Assembly (NCBI GenBank): GCA_030425285.1
Contig: JAUIAY010000002.1
Location: forward strand, 124,001 to 188,000
Length of the DNA: 64,000 nucleotides
Direction of reading: 5' to 3'
DNA from: Bacteroidia bacterium
Lineage (GTDB): Bacteria > Bacteroidota > Bacteroidia > Flavobacteriales > Flavobacteriaceae
In this document: one piece after another, positions 17,471-26,689 of the stretch
How positions within the stretch are numbered: the first letter of the stretch is position 1
Layout: every line of letters begins with the position of its first letter
Translations under genes and position numbers: made by a program
The notes under the pieces: generated by a model
Seen by the model: the letters and a program-made list of their open reading frames with translations, nothing else
What the model was told of the DNA's origin: nothing
Database searches by the model: none

Positions 17471-18055
17471 TTAATTTGTTAAAACTATATTATGCTTATC
17501 AATTATCTTACGCATATTGATAAGCGCATACCGCATTCTACCCAAAGCAGTATTGATGCTAACTCCTGTTTTTTCTGATATTTCCTTAAAGCTCATATCA
17601 TTGTACATGCGCATAATCAAGACTTCTTTTTGATCTTCGGGCAACTCTTCTATAACGCGACGTACATCGTGCTCCACTTGGTTTTTAATAATACTTTTTT
17701 CTGCATCAAGCGTTGAGTCACTTAAAACTGAAAAAATATTAAAATCGCCCGTATTACTAAATTTAGGCATACGATTGTTTTTTCTAAAATGGTCAATGAC
17801 CAAATTGTGCGATATTCGCATAACCCATGGTAAAAATTTACCTTCTTCGTTATATTTTCCGTGTTTAAGAGTTCTAATGACCTTAATAAAAGCATCCTGA
17901 AAGATATCCTCTGCGACATCCCTGTCAAAAACCTTCGAATAGATGAAACTGTAAACACGTTGTTTGTGCCTATTGATTAATATTTCAATAGCTTTTTCTT
18001 CACCTTTAATGTAATTGGAAACTAAAGTAGCGTCTGTGATAAGTTCGTGTTGCAT
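17471..18055 (-). CDS. ECF-type sigma-70 family RNA polymerase sigma factor
   Basis: A 194-residue sigma factor with region 2 (INRHKQRVYSFIYSKVFDRD, DIFQDAFIKVI, LPWVMRISHNLVIDHFRK) and region 4 (EELPEDQKEVLIMRMYNDMS followed by the helix-turn-helix EISEKTGVSINTALGRMRYA). It lacks regions 1 and 3, so it belongs to the extracytoplasmic-function group. No anti-sigma gene is adjacent; a 48-residue protein follows instead. The frame has two ATG codons six bases apart (18061 and 18055). I chose the second, which gives MQHELITDATLV. Confidence 0.88.
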   Translation of the reverse strand: MQHELITDATLVSNYIKGEEKAIEILINRHKQRVYSFIYSKVFDRDVAEDIFQDAFIKVIRTLKHGKYNEEGKFLPWVMRISHNLVIDHFRKNNRMPKFSNTGDFNIFSVLSDSTLDAEKSIIKNQVEHDVRRVIEELPEDQKEVLIMRMYNDMSFKEISEKTGVSINTALGRMRYALINMRKIIDKHNIVLTN

Positions 18056-18258
18056 AATCATTACTTTTAACCAGAAAATAATCTGGGTTGGGGTTAAAAT
18101 TTTAAAAAAGTAATGTTTCGCTTATAGGCTACTATCGTGATTTTTAGAATTATACGAATTCAAATATAATAACAATCATTCCTAAAATGCAAAAAAAAAT
18201 GCAATTTTATGAAAAATCAATGCTTGTAAATCTATTTTTTAAGATGAATTACTTGTAG

Positions 18259-18266
18259 TATCTTTG
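18259..18266 (+). promoter_or_regulatory. -7 element upstream of uvrA
   Basis: TATCTTTG matches TAnnTTTG and lies 26 bases before the uvrA start. The -33 region is only a T run without a clear TTG, so this is a partial match. Confidence 0.4.
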
Positions 18267-18291
18267 CTGAATTATTTCTCGTAAAAACCCT

Positions 18292-21078
18292 ATGATTACT
18301 AACATTTCAGCCGTTAATCCCAAAGAAAACATCATCATTAAAGGTGCCAAATTGCACAATTTAAAAAATATTGATGTGGTTATCCCTCGAAATAAATTAG
18401 TTGTCATAACCGGTTTATCTGGTTCTGGGAAATCCAGTTTGGCTTTCGACACCTTATATGCTGAAGGGCAAAGACGTTATGTTGAAAGCCTTTCAAGCTA
18501 TGCCAGACAGTTTTTGGGACGGCTCAACAAACCAAAGGTCGACTACATTAAAGGCATCGCGCCAGCCATTGCCATTGAACAAAAGGTTAATTCCACCAAT
18601 CCGCGTTCTACAGTAGGTACAACCACAGAGGTTTACGATTACCTCAAGTTATTGTTTGCTCGAATTGGTAAGACTTACTCGCCAAAATCTGGAAATGAGG
18701 TAAAGAAACATACGGTAACCGATGTTTTAGACTATATAAAACAATTTACTGAAGGCGAAAAATTATTGCTTCTCGCTCCTATTCATCTTGAAAACGGTCG
18801 AAAAATTGAAGATAAGCTAAAGGTGTTGAATCAACAGGGTTATGCACGAATAAAAGCGAATGATACTGTATTAAGAATAGATGAAATTGATAAAAAAAAT
18901 GATTTATCTGGCGAACTTTATCTAGTTGTAGACCGCGTTATCAAAAAAGATGATGATGATTTTTTAAACCGACTGGCTGATGCCATTCAAATTGCTTTTT
19001 TTGAAGGAAAAGGCACTTGCTTTATTGAAACACTGTCAGATAATAAACTACATCCATTTAGTAATAACTTTTCTTTAGATGGAATAGATTTTTTGGAGCC
19101 CAATGTTCATCTGTTTAGTTTTAACAATCCATACGGAGCTTGCCCAAAATGTGAAGGTTATGGTGATGTTATTGGTATTGATGAGGACTTGGTTATTCCC
19201 AACACAGGCTTGTCTGTTTATGAAAACGCTATTTTTCCTTGGAGAGGCGACAGCATGAGCTGGTATAGAGACCAATTGGTCAATAATTCTCATAAATTTG
19301 ACTTCCCTATCCATAAACCTTACTTTGAATTGAGCGAAGATCATAAGCAGCTCATTTGGGATGGTAACCAATATTTTGAAGGATTGAATGATTTTTTTGC
19401 CGAATTGGAGTCCAAGGCCTATAAAATTCAAAACCGTGTAATGTTATCGCGCTATCGTGGTAAAACCAAATGCAAAGTATGTGGTGGCAAACGCTTAAGA
19501 CCTGAAGCCAATTATGTGAAAATTGGTGGTGCTACAATTACGGATTTAGTCGATATGCCCATTGGAGAACTAACCACTTTCTTCAAACAACTGGAACTCT
19601 CGGACTATGAAATGGGTGTTGCCGAAAGACTTATAAAAGAAATTGAAAACCGATTGAGTTATCTAACCAATGTGGGATTAAATTACCTAACCCTCAATAG
19701 AAAATCCAACACGTTATCTGGCGGTGAAAGTCAACGTATAAATCTGGCAACCTCTTTGGGCAGTAGTCTGGTTGGCTCCATGTATATTTTAGACGAGCCT
19801 AGTATTGGTCTACATCCAAAAGACACTGAACGCCTGATAAGCGTTTTAAAATCGCTTCGTGATTTGGGCAACACTGTTATTGTTGTTGAGCATGATGAAG
19901 ATATTATGCAAGCTGCAGATGAAATTATTGATATTGGTCCTGAAGCCGGTACTTTTGGAGGTGAAGTGGTAGCGACAGGTACCTATCAAAATATACTACA
20001 ATCAAAATCTCTGACAGCACAATACCTAAACGGTAATATTGAAATTGAAGTTCCAAAAACACGTCGTACTTCAAAGTATACCATTGAAATCATTGGAGCT
20101 AAAGAAAACAATCTTAAGAATATTGACGTGACACTACCACTAGGTATGCTTACGGTAGTAACTGGAGTTTCGGGAAGTGGCAAAAGTACGCTTATCAAGA
20201 AAATAGTCTATCCAGCTCTTCAAAAAAAGCTAACCGATTTTGGAGACAAACCTGGACAATTTTCAGATTTAAAAGGGAATTTTAGCAATGTGAGCCAAAT
20301 TGAGTTTGTAGACCAAAACCCTATTGGTCGATCTTCACGATCTAATCCAGTAACGTATATTAAAGCTTACGACGATATACGAGCCTTGTTTGCCAATCAG
20401 AAGTTGAGCAAAATCCGAAACTATCAAGCCAAGCACTTCTCATTTAATGTAGATGGCGGTCGCTGTGAAACTTGCAAAGGCGAAGGTGAAGTGACTATTG
20501 AAATGCAATTTATGGCAGATGTACATTTGAAATGTGAAACGTGTAATGGCAAACGTTTTAAAAAGGAGGTTTTGGAAGTGACCTTTCAAGACAAAAGCAT
20601 TGATGACATTCTTAATTTAACTATTGATGATGCCATTGCTTTCTTTGAGCTACATCAACAAAACAAAATAAAAAACAAACTACAACCTTTACAGGATGTA
20701 GGGTTAGGCTACGTGACTTTAGGACAAAGCTCCTCTACCCTTTCTGGTGGTGAGGCCCAACGTATTAAATTGGCTTCGTTTTTAGGTAAAGGATCTAAAG
20801 GTGCAAATACGCTTTTCATCTTTGATGAACCGACTACTGGCTTACATTTCCATGATATTAAAAAGCTTCTAAAATCATTTCAAGCTCTTATAAAGCAAGG
20901 TCATTCCATTATTGTCATTGAGCATAATTTGGAACTCATTAAATGTGCCGATTACATCATTGATTTAGGTCCTGAAGGTGGTAAAAATGGTGGACAACTC
21001 ATAGCGCAAGGTACTCCCGAAGAGATTGCAACCAATGAAAATTCAATTACCGGAAAGTATTTAAAGGATAAACTTTAA
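18292..21078 (+). CDS. uvrA: Excinuclease ABC subunit A
   Basis: A 928-residue DNA-damage sensor of nucleotide excision repair, close to the family length of about 940. Two ABC modules are present: Walker A GLSGSGKSSL near residue 44, signature LSGGESQRINLA with Walker B MYILDEPSIGL, then Walker A GVSGSGKSTL and signature LSGGEAQRIKLA with FIFDEPTTGL. Zinc sites are CPKCEGYG with CKVCGGKRL in the first half and CETCKGEG with CETCNGKRF in the second. It loads UvrB onto damaged DNA. Flavobacteria often have a second uvrA copy elsewhere, and this could be either paralogue. The 3' end overlaps the convergent DUF3667 gene by four bases. Confidence 0.95.
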   Translation: MITNISAVNPKENIIIKGAKLHNLKNIDVVIPRNKLVVITGLSGSGKSSLAFDTLYAEGQRRYVESLSSYARQFLGRLNKPKVDYIKGIAPAIAIEQKVNSTNPRSTVGTTTEVYDYLKLLFARIGKTYSPKSGNEVKKHTVTDVLDYIKQFTEGEKLLLLAPIHLENGRKIEDKLKVLNQQGYARIKANDTVLRIDEIDKKNDLSGELYLVVDRVIKKDDDDFLNRLADAIQIAFFEGKGTCFIETLSDNKLHPFSNNFSLDGIDFLEPNVHLFSFNNPYGACPKCEGYGDVIGIDEDLVIPNTGLSVYENAIFPWRGDSMSWYRDQLVNNSHKFDFPIHKPYFELSEDHKQLIWDGNQYFEGLNDFFAELESKAYKIQNRVMLSRYRGKTKCKVCGGKRLRPEANYVKIGGATITDLVDMPIGELTTFFKQLELSDYEMGVAERLIKEIENRLSYLTNVGLNYLTLNRKSNTLSGGESQRINLATSLGSSLVGSMYILDEPSIGLHPKDTERLISVLKSLRDLGNTVIVVEHDEDIMQAADEIIDIGPEAGTFGGEVVATGTYQNILQSKSLTAQYLNGNIEIEVPKTRRTSKYTIEIIGAKENNLKNIDVTLPLGMLTVVTGVSGSGKSTLIKKIVYPALQKKLTDFGDKPGQFSDLKGNFSNVSQIEFVDQNPIGRSSRSNPVTYIKAYDDIRALFANQKLSKIRNYQAKHFSFNVDGGRCETCKGEGEVTIEMQFMADVHLKCETCNGKRFKKEVLEVTFQDKSIDDILNLTIDDAIAFFELHQQNKIKNKLQPLQDVGLGYVTLGQSSSTLSGGEAQRIKLASFLGKGSKGANTLFIFDEPTTGLHFHDIKKLLKSFQALIKQGHSIIVIEHNLELIKCADYIIDLGPEGGKNGGQLIAQGTPEEIATNENSITGKYLKDKL

Positions 21079-22151
21079 TACGACAAAAACGCTACAAAAA
21101 GTACGGCCAAAGAAGCTGGAAGTAAAAACACGAAAAAGACAAAGGTTACCATACTACTTTTTATAAAACTTAAAAACCAACCTTGTTCATAAAATCGTTT
21201 CAGTGCTAAAAACAGATACATAAATGTTGAAAACATAATCAATGTAATTAGCCAACCCGGAAACGCATCCCAAATAAAATTGAGCAATAACAAGATACTG
21301 AACACAGTAAACAAAAAAGAAAAGAAATAAAAACTAAACACCAAATGATAGGCATAGGGTCCTTTTCTAAAATAGAATAATTTGAGGATCAGTGCAAAAA
21401 TTGGCAGTAAAAAGAACATGGCAATTGGAATCGTATCATAAAATGCCTTGAGTATCGAACCACCACTTTTAGTTTTATAAAACTTCAGCATTTGAGCATA
21501 AAGGCGTTTTCTAAAGTATCCAGCGTCATCATCCATTCCCATTTCTTTGTAGATAGCTTTATCGGAAGCACCACTATCAATAAGGGAATCAATCTTACTT
21601 TCATCAATTTCACCAAAACCAAAATTCCAATTAGGTTTAGTATTGCCTCCTGTCTTAATAACGGAATCTAATTCTTTGAGTTCATCTTCATTTAAGCCTA
21701 GCTTATCCTTATTGGCTTCATAAGGTTTCATTAATTTGGCCATTTGGGTTGAATCCAAACCCTTTTCTGACAATGTATCAACTACTTTTTTAGCCTTTTC
21801 AAAATCACGCTTTAATGCCCTATCTATACTCTCCTCCTGTTCCCTGGCCACAAACGAAAACAAAAAGAAAAAAATAACCGAAATAAATAAGTACATCTGC
21901 GCTGGATGCAAATACAGTAAGCGCTTACCTTCCAAGAATTTTTTAGCCAAGTAACCTGGTCTAATCATCAACGGAATAAAACTCTTAAAGAATCTTGCAT
22001 CAAACGAAAAATAATTACTAACGGTGTTGTAAAACAACAATCCCAATGTTAGTTCGTCTTTAGCTTTTTGTCCACAATGCGGACAAAACTCAAAGCCTTT
22101 TTCGAATTCCTTTTCGCAATTCTTGCAAGTAGTTTGGTTAGTATCAGACAT
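21075..22151 (-). CDS. DUF3667 zinc-ribbon membrane protein
   Basis: A 358-residue membrane protein. The N terminus has a zinc ribbon, CKNCEKEFEKGFEFCPHCG, followed by the family segment FFKSFIPLMIRPGYLAKKFL and a first helix at about residues 83-100. A charged middle (about 100-215) is followed by four more hydrophobic helices. DUF3667 proteins are common in Bacteroidota and have no known role. It starts 33 bases after the stop of the TPR-cyclase gene on the same strand, so the two are probably co-transcribed. Confidence 0.82.
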   Translation of the reverse strand: MSDTNQTTCKNCEKEFEKGFEFCPHCGQKAKDELTLGLLFYNTVSNYFSFDARFFKSFIPLMIRPGYLAKKFLEGKRLLYLHPAQMYLFISVIFFFLFSFVAREQEESIDRALKRDFEKAKKVVDTLSEKGLDSTQMAKLMKPYEANKDKLGLNEDELKELDSVIKTGGNTKPNWNFGFGEIDESKIDSLIDSGASDKAIYKEMGMDDDAGYFRKRLYAQMLKFYKTKSGGSILKAFYDTIPIAMFFLLPIFALILKLFYFRKGPYAYHLVFSFYFFSFLFTVFSILLLLNFIWDAFPGWLITLIMFSTFMYLFLALKRFYEQGWFLSFIKSSMVTFVFFVFLLPASLAVLFVAFLSY

Positions 22152-22184
22152 AAAATTTATCCTTGGAATGTAATTTCAACTCGA

Positions 22185-24020
22185 TTAACTTCTCAAACTT
22201 ACAAAATACATCTCAATTTCACCCTTACCTTTAGCCTGCACTTTGCCTCTGCTTTCGAAAACAAAATCAGAATCATCTTTTAAATAATTATAGGTAATTT
22301 CAGAAATATTCACTTTACTTACTTCACCATTACTTTCTATCCTAGAAGCGGTGTTTACGGTATCTCCCCAAATATCATATTGAAACTTCTTAATACCTAC
22401 AATACCAGCAACCACAGGGCCTGTATGAATACCTACTCGCATCTGAAAAGCGTGCTCGCCTTTCAATTCTTTTTCCTGATGTTGTTTTACTATAAAGTTT
22501 TGCATTTCCAAAGCTGCCAAAACTGTATTTTTTACCGAAAGGTCTTCAGGTATGGGCAATCCACCAGCAGCCATATAGGCATCACCAATGGTTTTAATTT
22601 TTTCGATGTTATACTTTTCGCAAATAACATCAAATGTTTTGAAGCAATTATTGATTTCTTTTACCAAGGCTGCTGCTGTTAATTTCTCGGATTGTTCGGT
22701 AAAACTCTTGAAATCTGTAAAGAGTATGGAAACCATGTCATAATTTTTGGCTTCTGCTTCTCCTTTTTGTTTCAGTTCTTCAGCTACTTCGGCAGGAAGA
22801 ATATTAAGCAACAGCTCTTCACTACGCTTTTTTTCTTTTCCTATACGATTTCGTTGAGTAAAAAATACCCCTGCAAAAAACAACACTACTGCAAATCCTC
22901 CTATAAATCCGTTACGTAATGTTTTTTGCTGTTTAAGCTCTTGGGCGGCAACTGCATCTTTCTTTTCCTGTTCGGCTTGGGTTGCAGCTTCTTTTTTATC
23001 AAAGTCGTACTGCATTTCGAGTTGTGTTATTTTTTTGGTATTATCTTCGTTATAGAGGCTATCCTTTAATACAACTGCTTGCTCATAATACTCCAGAGCC
23101 TTATTGGTATTACCCATGGCCTTGTAAGCCTCATAGAGACATTGACATGTATTTAGCTGTTCATTTAGGGCTTCTATACTTTGAGCCTTCTCAAGGCCTT
23201 TCTGACAAAACTCAATAGCTTTAGGATAATTGCCTTGAAGATCTTTATAGATAACCCCAAAGTGATATAGTGAGTTTGCTACACCCTGACTATCTTCCAG
23301 TTCTTGTCTAAACTCAAGACTTTTTTTAGCATATTCCAATGCCTTTGTGTCATTTCCTTGCTTTCTGTATATAGATCCAACATTATTCAACAAAATCGCA
23401 ATACCTTGTTTGCTTCCCAGTTCTTCATTTATTTTTAAACTTCTTTGAAAATAATCAAGCGCTTTGGAATAATTGCTTTGCTCTTCATAAATAAGCCCGA
23501 TGTTATTGAGTGTATTTCCAAATACTTTTTTGTTGCTCATTTCATCAATTATAGCAAGACTTTTTTGAAAGTATTCCAGAGCTTTGGGGTTGTCACCCAG
23601 ATTCCTATAAATCATCCCAATATTGTTCTGGGTATTGGCAATGCTTTTTTTATTGCCTATTTCTTCCCTTATCGGAAGGCTTTTTTGAAAATATTCCAAT
23701 GCTTTGGTAGAAATGCCTCTAATACCATAAGACACACCTTGTGTATTAAGAGCATCAGCCAAGTATTCCTTCAAATCCTTTTCTTGGGCAAAATCATATT
23801 GTAATTGAGCAAAATAAACTGCTGAATCGGGTTGGGTAAATAGATAACCATCCCAAATGTACTTTTTAAAGGCTTTTAAACGTATGGTATCTTTTTGGTT
23901 TACATCTTCCCAAACCGCAAAAAGAGAATCTAACTGCTTTTGAAAATCAGGGTCACGGTTTTGCGAAAAAGTAGATATTGAAATAAGAAGAAAGACGAAA
24001 GTAAAAATCTTTATTTTCAT
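22185..24020 (-). CDS. Class III adenylyl-cyclase-like protein with periplasmic TPR repeats
   Basis: A 611-residue membrane-bound nucleotidyl cyclase. Order: signal peptide (MKIKIFTFVFLLISISTFSQ), five to six tetratricopeptide repeats (about residues 80-330, repeated KALEYFQKSL and ANTQNNIGMIYR), a single membrane helix around 370-390 (NGFIGGFAVVLFFAGVFF), and a cytoplasmic cyclase domain. Catalytic features are intact: metal Asp in LFTDFKSF and TIGDAYM, the Lys in EKIKTIGD and Asp in YDIWGDTVN that favour ATP, and the transition-state Asn/Arg in TVNTASR. It should make cAMP in response to something sensed by the TPR domain. It heads a transcript with the DUF3667 gene. Confidence 0.9.
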   Translation of the reverse strand: MKIKIFTFVFLLISISTFSQNRDPDFQKQLDSLFAVWEDVNQKDTIRLKAFKKYIWDGYLFTQPDSAVYFAQLQYDFAQEKDLKEYLADALNTQGVSYGIRGISTKALEYFQKSLPIREEIGNKKSIANTQNNIGMIYRNLGDNPKALEYFQKSLAIIDEMSNKKVFGNTLNNIGLIYEEQSNYSKALDYFQRSLKINEELGSKQGIAILLNNVGSIYRKQGNDTKALEYAKKSLEFRQELEDSQGVANSLYHFGVIYKDLQGNYPKAIEFCQKGLEKAQSIEALNEQLNTCQCLYEAYKAMGNTNKALEYYEQAVVLKDSLYNEDNTKKITQLEMQYDFDKKEAATQAEQEKKDAVAAQELKQQKTLRNGFIGGFAVVLFFAGVFFTQRNRIGKEKKRSEELLLNILPAEVAEELKQKGEAEAKNYDMVSILFTDFKSFTEQSEKLTAAALVKEINNCFKTFDVICEKYNIEKIKTIGDAYMAAGGLPIPEDLSVKNTVLAALEMQNFIVKQHQEKELKGEHAFQMRVGIHTGPVVAGIVGIKKFQYDIWGDTVNTASRIESNGEVSKVNISEITYNYLKDDSDFVFESRGKVQAKGKGEIEMYFVSLRS

Positions 24021-24138
24021 AGTTGGTTGGTTAATAGCTTTCTAAAAATACAAAAAAATTAAGTACCCGATACTTAAATTTTGAAATAAGCAGTTAGCTA
24101 AAACAATATAAATACTTGACTATATGCTAGTTACATTT

Positions 24139-24155
24139 TTGGCACGACAATTGAA
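24139..24155 (+). promoter_or_regulatory. Sigma-54-type (-24/-12) promoter
   Basis: TTGGCACG at 24139-24146 and TTGA at 24151-24154 fit the sigma-54 consensus TGGCACG-N4-TTGC except that the final C is A. The GG (24141-24142) and the -12 G (24153) have the exact 10-base spacing that sigma-54 requires. Transcription would begin about 12 bases later and leave a leader of about 55 bases. The same element precedes the paralogous gene at 36635. Confidence 0.6.
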
Positions 24156-24220
24156 ACTAGCTAAACAAATAGCGTAAGCCGAAAAGCTAAAGAGTAGGCA
24201 AAATCTTAAATCCTAGTATT

Positions 24221-24889
24221 ATGAAAAAACAAGTACTTTTAATTGCAGTATTGTTAATGGGATTAACAACTGTAACAGCAACAGAAAAACAAACCTTTGC
24301 TTCAGATGAAGATTTAATGACGCGCTATCGTTATGCACAACCTGTAATGTTTGTAGAGCGTGGTGTGGAGTTTATGATCTTTCCAGATGGTAGCTTCGAT
24401 TTTAACACCCATGTGGTTACTAATTACCACACCAGTAATAATTATTACTACCGAAGCACAACAACTACTACCAGACGTGGTTCGGTAAATGTTACATTTG
24501 GTGCTCCAGGTGTTACAACAAACAGGGTGCGTTTTTCAACACCTAGAGATCGTGGTGTTATCATTCAACATGACAGTGACGGAAAAGTAAGGCGTATTGG
24601 TAATGTATTTATAAACTATGACCGATTTGGAAAAGTGAAACGTGTGGGTAGCATCTACATGCAATATAATAGAGGCAACAACCGTTTGGTACAAGTTGGT
24701 GGTTTACACGTAAGATATAACGCTTGGGGTGAACTTGTTTACTCTAGCGGTCAGGTAAGTCCATTTAGTAGTCCATACGGATTTGGAAACAGCACTTTTG
24801 AATCGGATTGGAATACGACCGATGAAGATTTTTACTATTACAAAGAAAGCGAAGTAGACAAAGATGATAAATCGTTATTAAAAAAATAG
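24221..24889 (+). CDS. Secreted beta-repeat protein of unknown function
   Basis: A 222-residue exported protein with a signal peptide (MKKQVLLIAVLLMGLTTVTA). After VMFVERGVEFMIFPDGSFDF, a Thr/Arg/Tyr-rich linker leads to four short repeats of the form (G-x-V-x-R-[IV]-G-x-[IV]-x-[IV]-x-Y-[ND]): VRRIGNVFINYD, VKRVGSIYMQYN and LVQVGGLHVRYN. The pattern recalls YD-type beta repeats. The gene at 36635 encodes the same layout, so the two are paralogues. It lies alone between two cyclase genes that point away from or towards it, behind a sigma-54-type promoter, which suggests a conditionally expressed envelope protein. Function unknown. Confidence 0.8.
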   Translation: MKKQVLLIAVLLMGLTTVTATEKQTFASDEDLMTRYRYAQPVMFVERGVEFMIFPDGSFDFNTHVVTNYHTSNNYYYRSTTTTTRRGSVNVTFGAPGVTTNRVRFSTPRDRGVIIQHDSDGKVRRIGNVFINYDRFGKVKRVGSIYMQYNRGNNRLVQVGGLHVRYNAWGELVYSSGQVSPFSSPYGFGNSTFESDWNTTDEDFYYYKESEVDKDDKSLLKK

Positions 24890-24918
24890 CTTGACCTACA
24901 AGTTGGTTTTTATATATA

Positions 24919-24951
24919 AGCCCGAATGATCTGTTGATGGTTCGGGTTTTT
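24919..24951. terminator. Terminator shared by convergent genes
   Basis: Stem AGCCCGAA/TTCGGGTTT (24919-24926 with 24941-24949) followed by T residues. It lies between the secreted-protein gene and the end of the NTF2-cyclase gene. Confidence 0.75.
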
Positions 24952-26101
24952 AATTTACAAAATACATGTCTACTTCCCTATTGCCTTTTATTATTTGCTT
25001 TCCTCGGTATTCGCAAGGAATGGACTCTTTGATTAGGCGATAGGTATCCTCTGAAATATTAATTCTTCCTTGTAATCCAGAACCTTCCAGCCTGCTTGCC
25101 AAATTAACGGTACTGCCCCACAAATCATAAGCAAACTTATCATTGCCTACAATACCTGCTACAACAGGTCCGGAATGAATACCAATACGCATCTGCCATT
25201 TTATGGCGCGTTTGCTATTTCTATCTTCAATAAAATGCAACATCTTTCTAGCTACCACTATGCATCTAAAAGCATGCTCATTGTGAGGTTCTGGCAACCC
25301 ACAAACAGCCATATAGGAGTCCCCAATGGTTTTTATTTTTTCCAGTTCCTGTTCTTTTATCAAGCTATCAAAATGGAAGAAAATTTCGTTTAGCTCTTCA
25401 ACCAATTCCCTTGGTGATATTTCAGACGCAATCTTGGTGAACTCAACAAAATCGGTGAAAATGACACTCACATTCTCATGCCGTACTGGAACACTGTAAC
25501 CATTATCCAGTAATTCCTTGGCTATTTTCTTGGGGAGGATGTTAAACAAGAGCTTCTCGGTTTTATCCTTTTCTTTTTCAAGCAATACTGTTTTCTCTTC
25601 CAATTCTTTAGTTCTTTGTTCTACCAAAGCGGTTAATCGATTATTTCTTGCTTGTAGAGCATCAAGCGGAAAGGCTTCACCATCGCCTTGGTCTTCTGAA
25701 GGGATAGATAAATGTATATGGGAAATCAGCCATTTGTTGTTCTTAAACACCAAAATATTGGTAAATCTTAAAAACAGTTTAAAATGATTCTTATTATCAT
25801 CAAAGAATTCTACATGGGTTTCCGCTTCAACATGTCCTACCGTATCCGATAACAACCTGACATTTTCATAAAGATAATTGATGGTGAGCGGATTCTTAAA
25901 CTCCGTAAAATCACATTCAAAGTTATATTTTACATTATCAAAACTATTACCAAATTCATGCTCGCCCGTTCCAAAAGCACTGATGTTTTCATCCAAAAAG
26001 GGAAGAATTTTATCTAGTGTATCTTTACCAAATTCACGCTTTGCCCAAGTTCCCCAAAAGGCTTTGAACGTTTTCAGAATGTCCCTCTCAATCTGTTTCA
26101 T
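24950..26101 (-). CDS. Class III adenylyl-cyclase-like protein with N-terminal SnoaL/NTF2-like domain
   Basis: A 383-residue soluble cyclase. Residues 1-140 form a SnoaL-like (NTF2 fold) domain, with FKAFWGTWAKREFGKDT and NNKWLISHIHLS at its ends. A coiled-coil linker (about 155-190, VEQRTKELEEKTVLLEKE) leads to a class III catalytic domain with metal Asp in VIFTDFVEF and TIGDSYM, ATP-type Lys and Asp in EKIKTIGD and YDLWGSTVN, and Asn/Arg in VNLASR. It is the third gene of an operon with a YitT membrane protein and an HD phosphohydrolase, 11 bases after the latter. The NTF2-like domain may bind a small ligand that controls cyclase activity. Confidence 0.88.
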   Translation of the reverse strand: MKQIERDILKTFKAFWGTWAKREFGKDTLDKILPFLDENISAFGTGEHEFGNSFDNVKYNFECDFTEFKNPLTINYLYENVRLLSDTVGHVEAETHVEFFDDNKNHFKLFLRFTNILVFKNNKWLISHIHLSIPSEDQGDGEAFPLDALQARNNRLTALVEQRTKELEEKTVLLEKEKDKTEKLLFNILPKKIAKELLDNGYSVPVRHENVSVIFTDFVEFTKIASEISPRELVEELNEIFFHFDSLIKEQELEKIKTIGDSYMAVCGLPEPHNEHAFRCIVVARKMLHFIEDRNSKRAIKWQMRIGIHSGPVVAGIVGNDKFAYDLWGSTVNLASRLEGSGLQGRINISEDTYRLIKESIPCEYRGKQIIKGNREVDMYFVN

Positions 26102-26112
26102 GGTTCTATAGT

Positions 26113-26688
26113 TTATGTCAGTGTTTCCATATTCCTAATCTTTCGGTAGCTTTTATAGCGTTTACAAAAATCGGTATGGTACTGATGGTTGGTTAAAAAT
26201 TCCTTTTGTATCGCAATCCATTTACTTTTGGTCAAGTTTGGGTCATAGTGTTTTAACTCATTAAAGAGTCTGTCACTGCCTATTTGAAACCCGCTTGTTC
26301 CCAAATATTCCAAATCGGCATCAGCGAGGATGGCCTCTAGTTTGTTTTGGGGGTTCTGGGGTATTTTGGTTGCCATGATCATTCCGCAAATAGCTTGAAT
26401 CTCCTCTTTAGTCAGGCTATACTTCTTCAATTTGGTTTTGGCAATCTTACAGCCTTCCTGTTCATGCTCTATGTTTGTATTGATAAAACCCATATCGTGG
26501 TACAAGGCTGCTATTTTTAATAAAACCATATCACTTTCCGAAACACCTTCCTTTTTACCAATATGCATAACCCTGTCAAAGACATACAGAGTGTGTTCCA
26601 GCGAATGGTAGGTTAAATACTCGGGCAGGTTTTCAGCAAGTAGGTCTAATGCTTCCATGTAAATATTTTGAAACTCGATTTGGGTCAT
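26113..26688 (-). CDS. HD-domain phosphohydrolase
   Basis: A 191-residue soluble metal-dependent phosphohydrolase of the HD superfamily. Metal ligands are visible as His in YHSLEHTLYV, the HD pair in ALYHDMGF, and the late Asp in LADADLEYLG. The region in between (IEHEQEGCKIAKTKLKKYS) is typical of the family, whose members include cyclic-nucleotide and (p)ppGpp phosphodiesterases. It is placed one base after the YitT gene and just before the cyclase gene, so an opposing role as cyclic-nucleotide hydrolase is a reasonable inference from context only. Confidence 0.83.
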   Translation of the reverse strand: MTQIEFQNIYMEALDLLAENLPEYLTYHSLEHTLYVFDRVMHIGKKEGVSESDMVLLKIAALYHDMGFINTNIEHEQEGCKIAKTKLKKYSLTKEEIQAICGMIMATKIPQNPQNKLEAILADADLEYLGTSGFQIGSDRLFNELKHYDPNLTKSKWIAIQKEFLTNHQYHTDFCKRYKSYRKIRNMETLT

Positions 26689-26689
26689 G

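Noticed and set aside
22380-22919. Plus-strand frames opposite the TPR-cyclase gene
   Set aside because: They are shadows of the cyclase domain; the minus-strand frame has full catalytic motifs.
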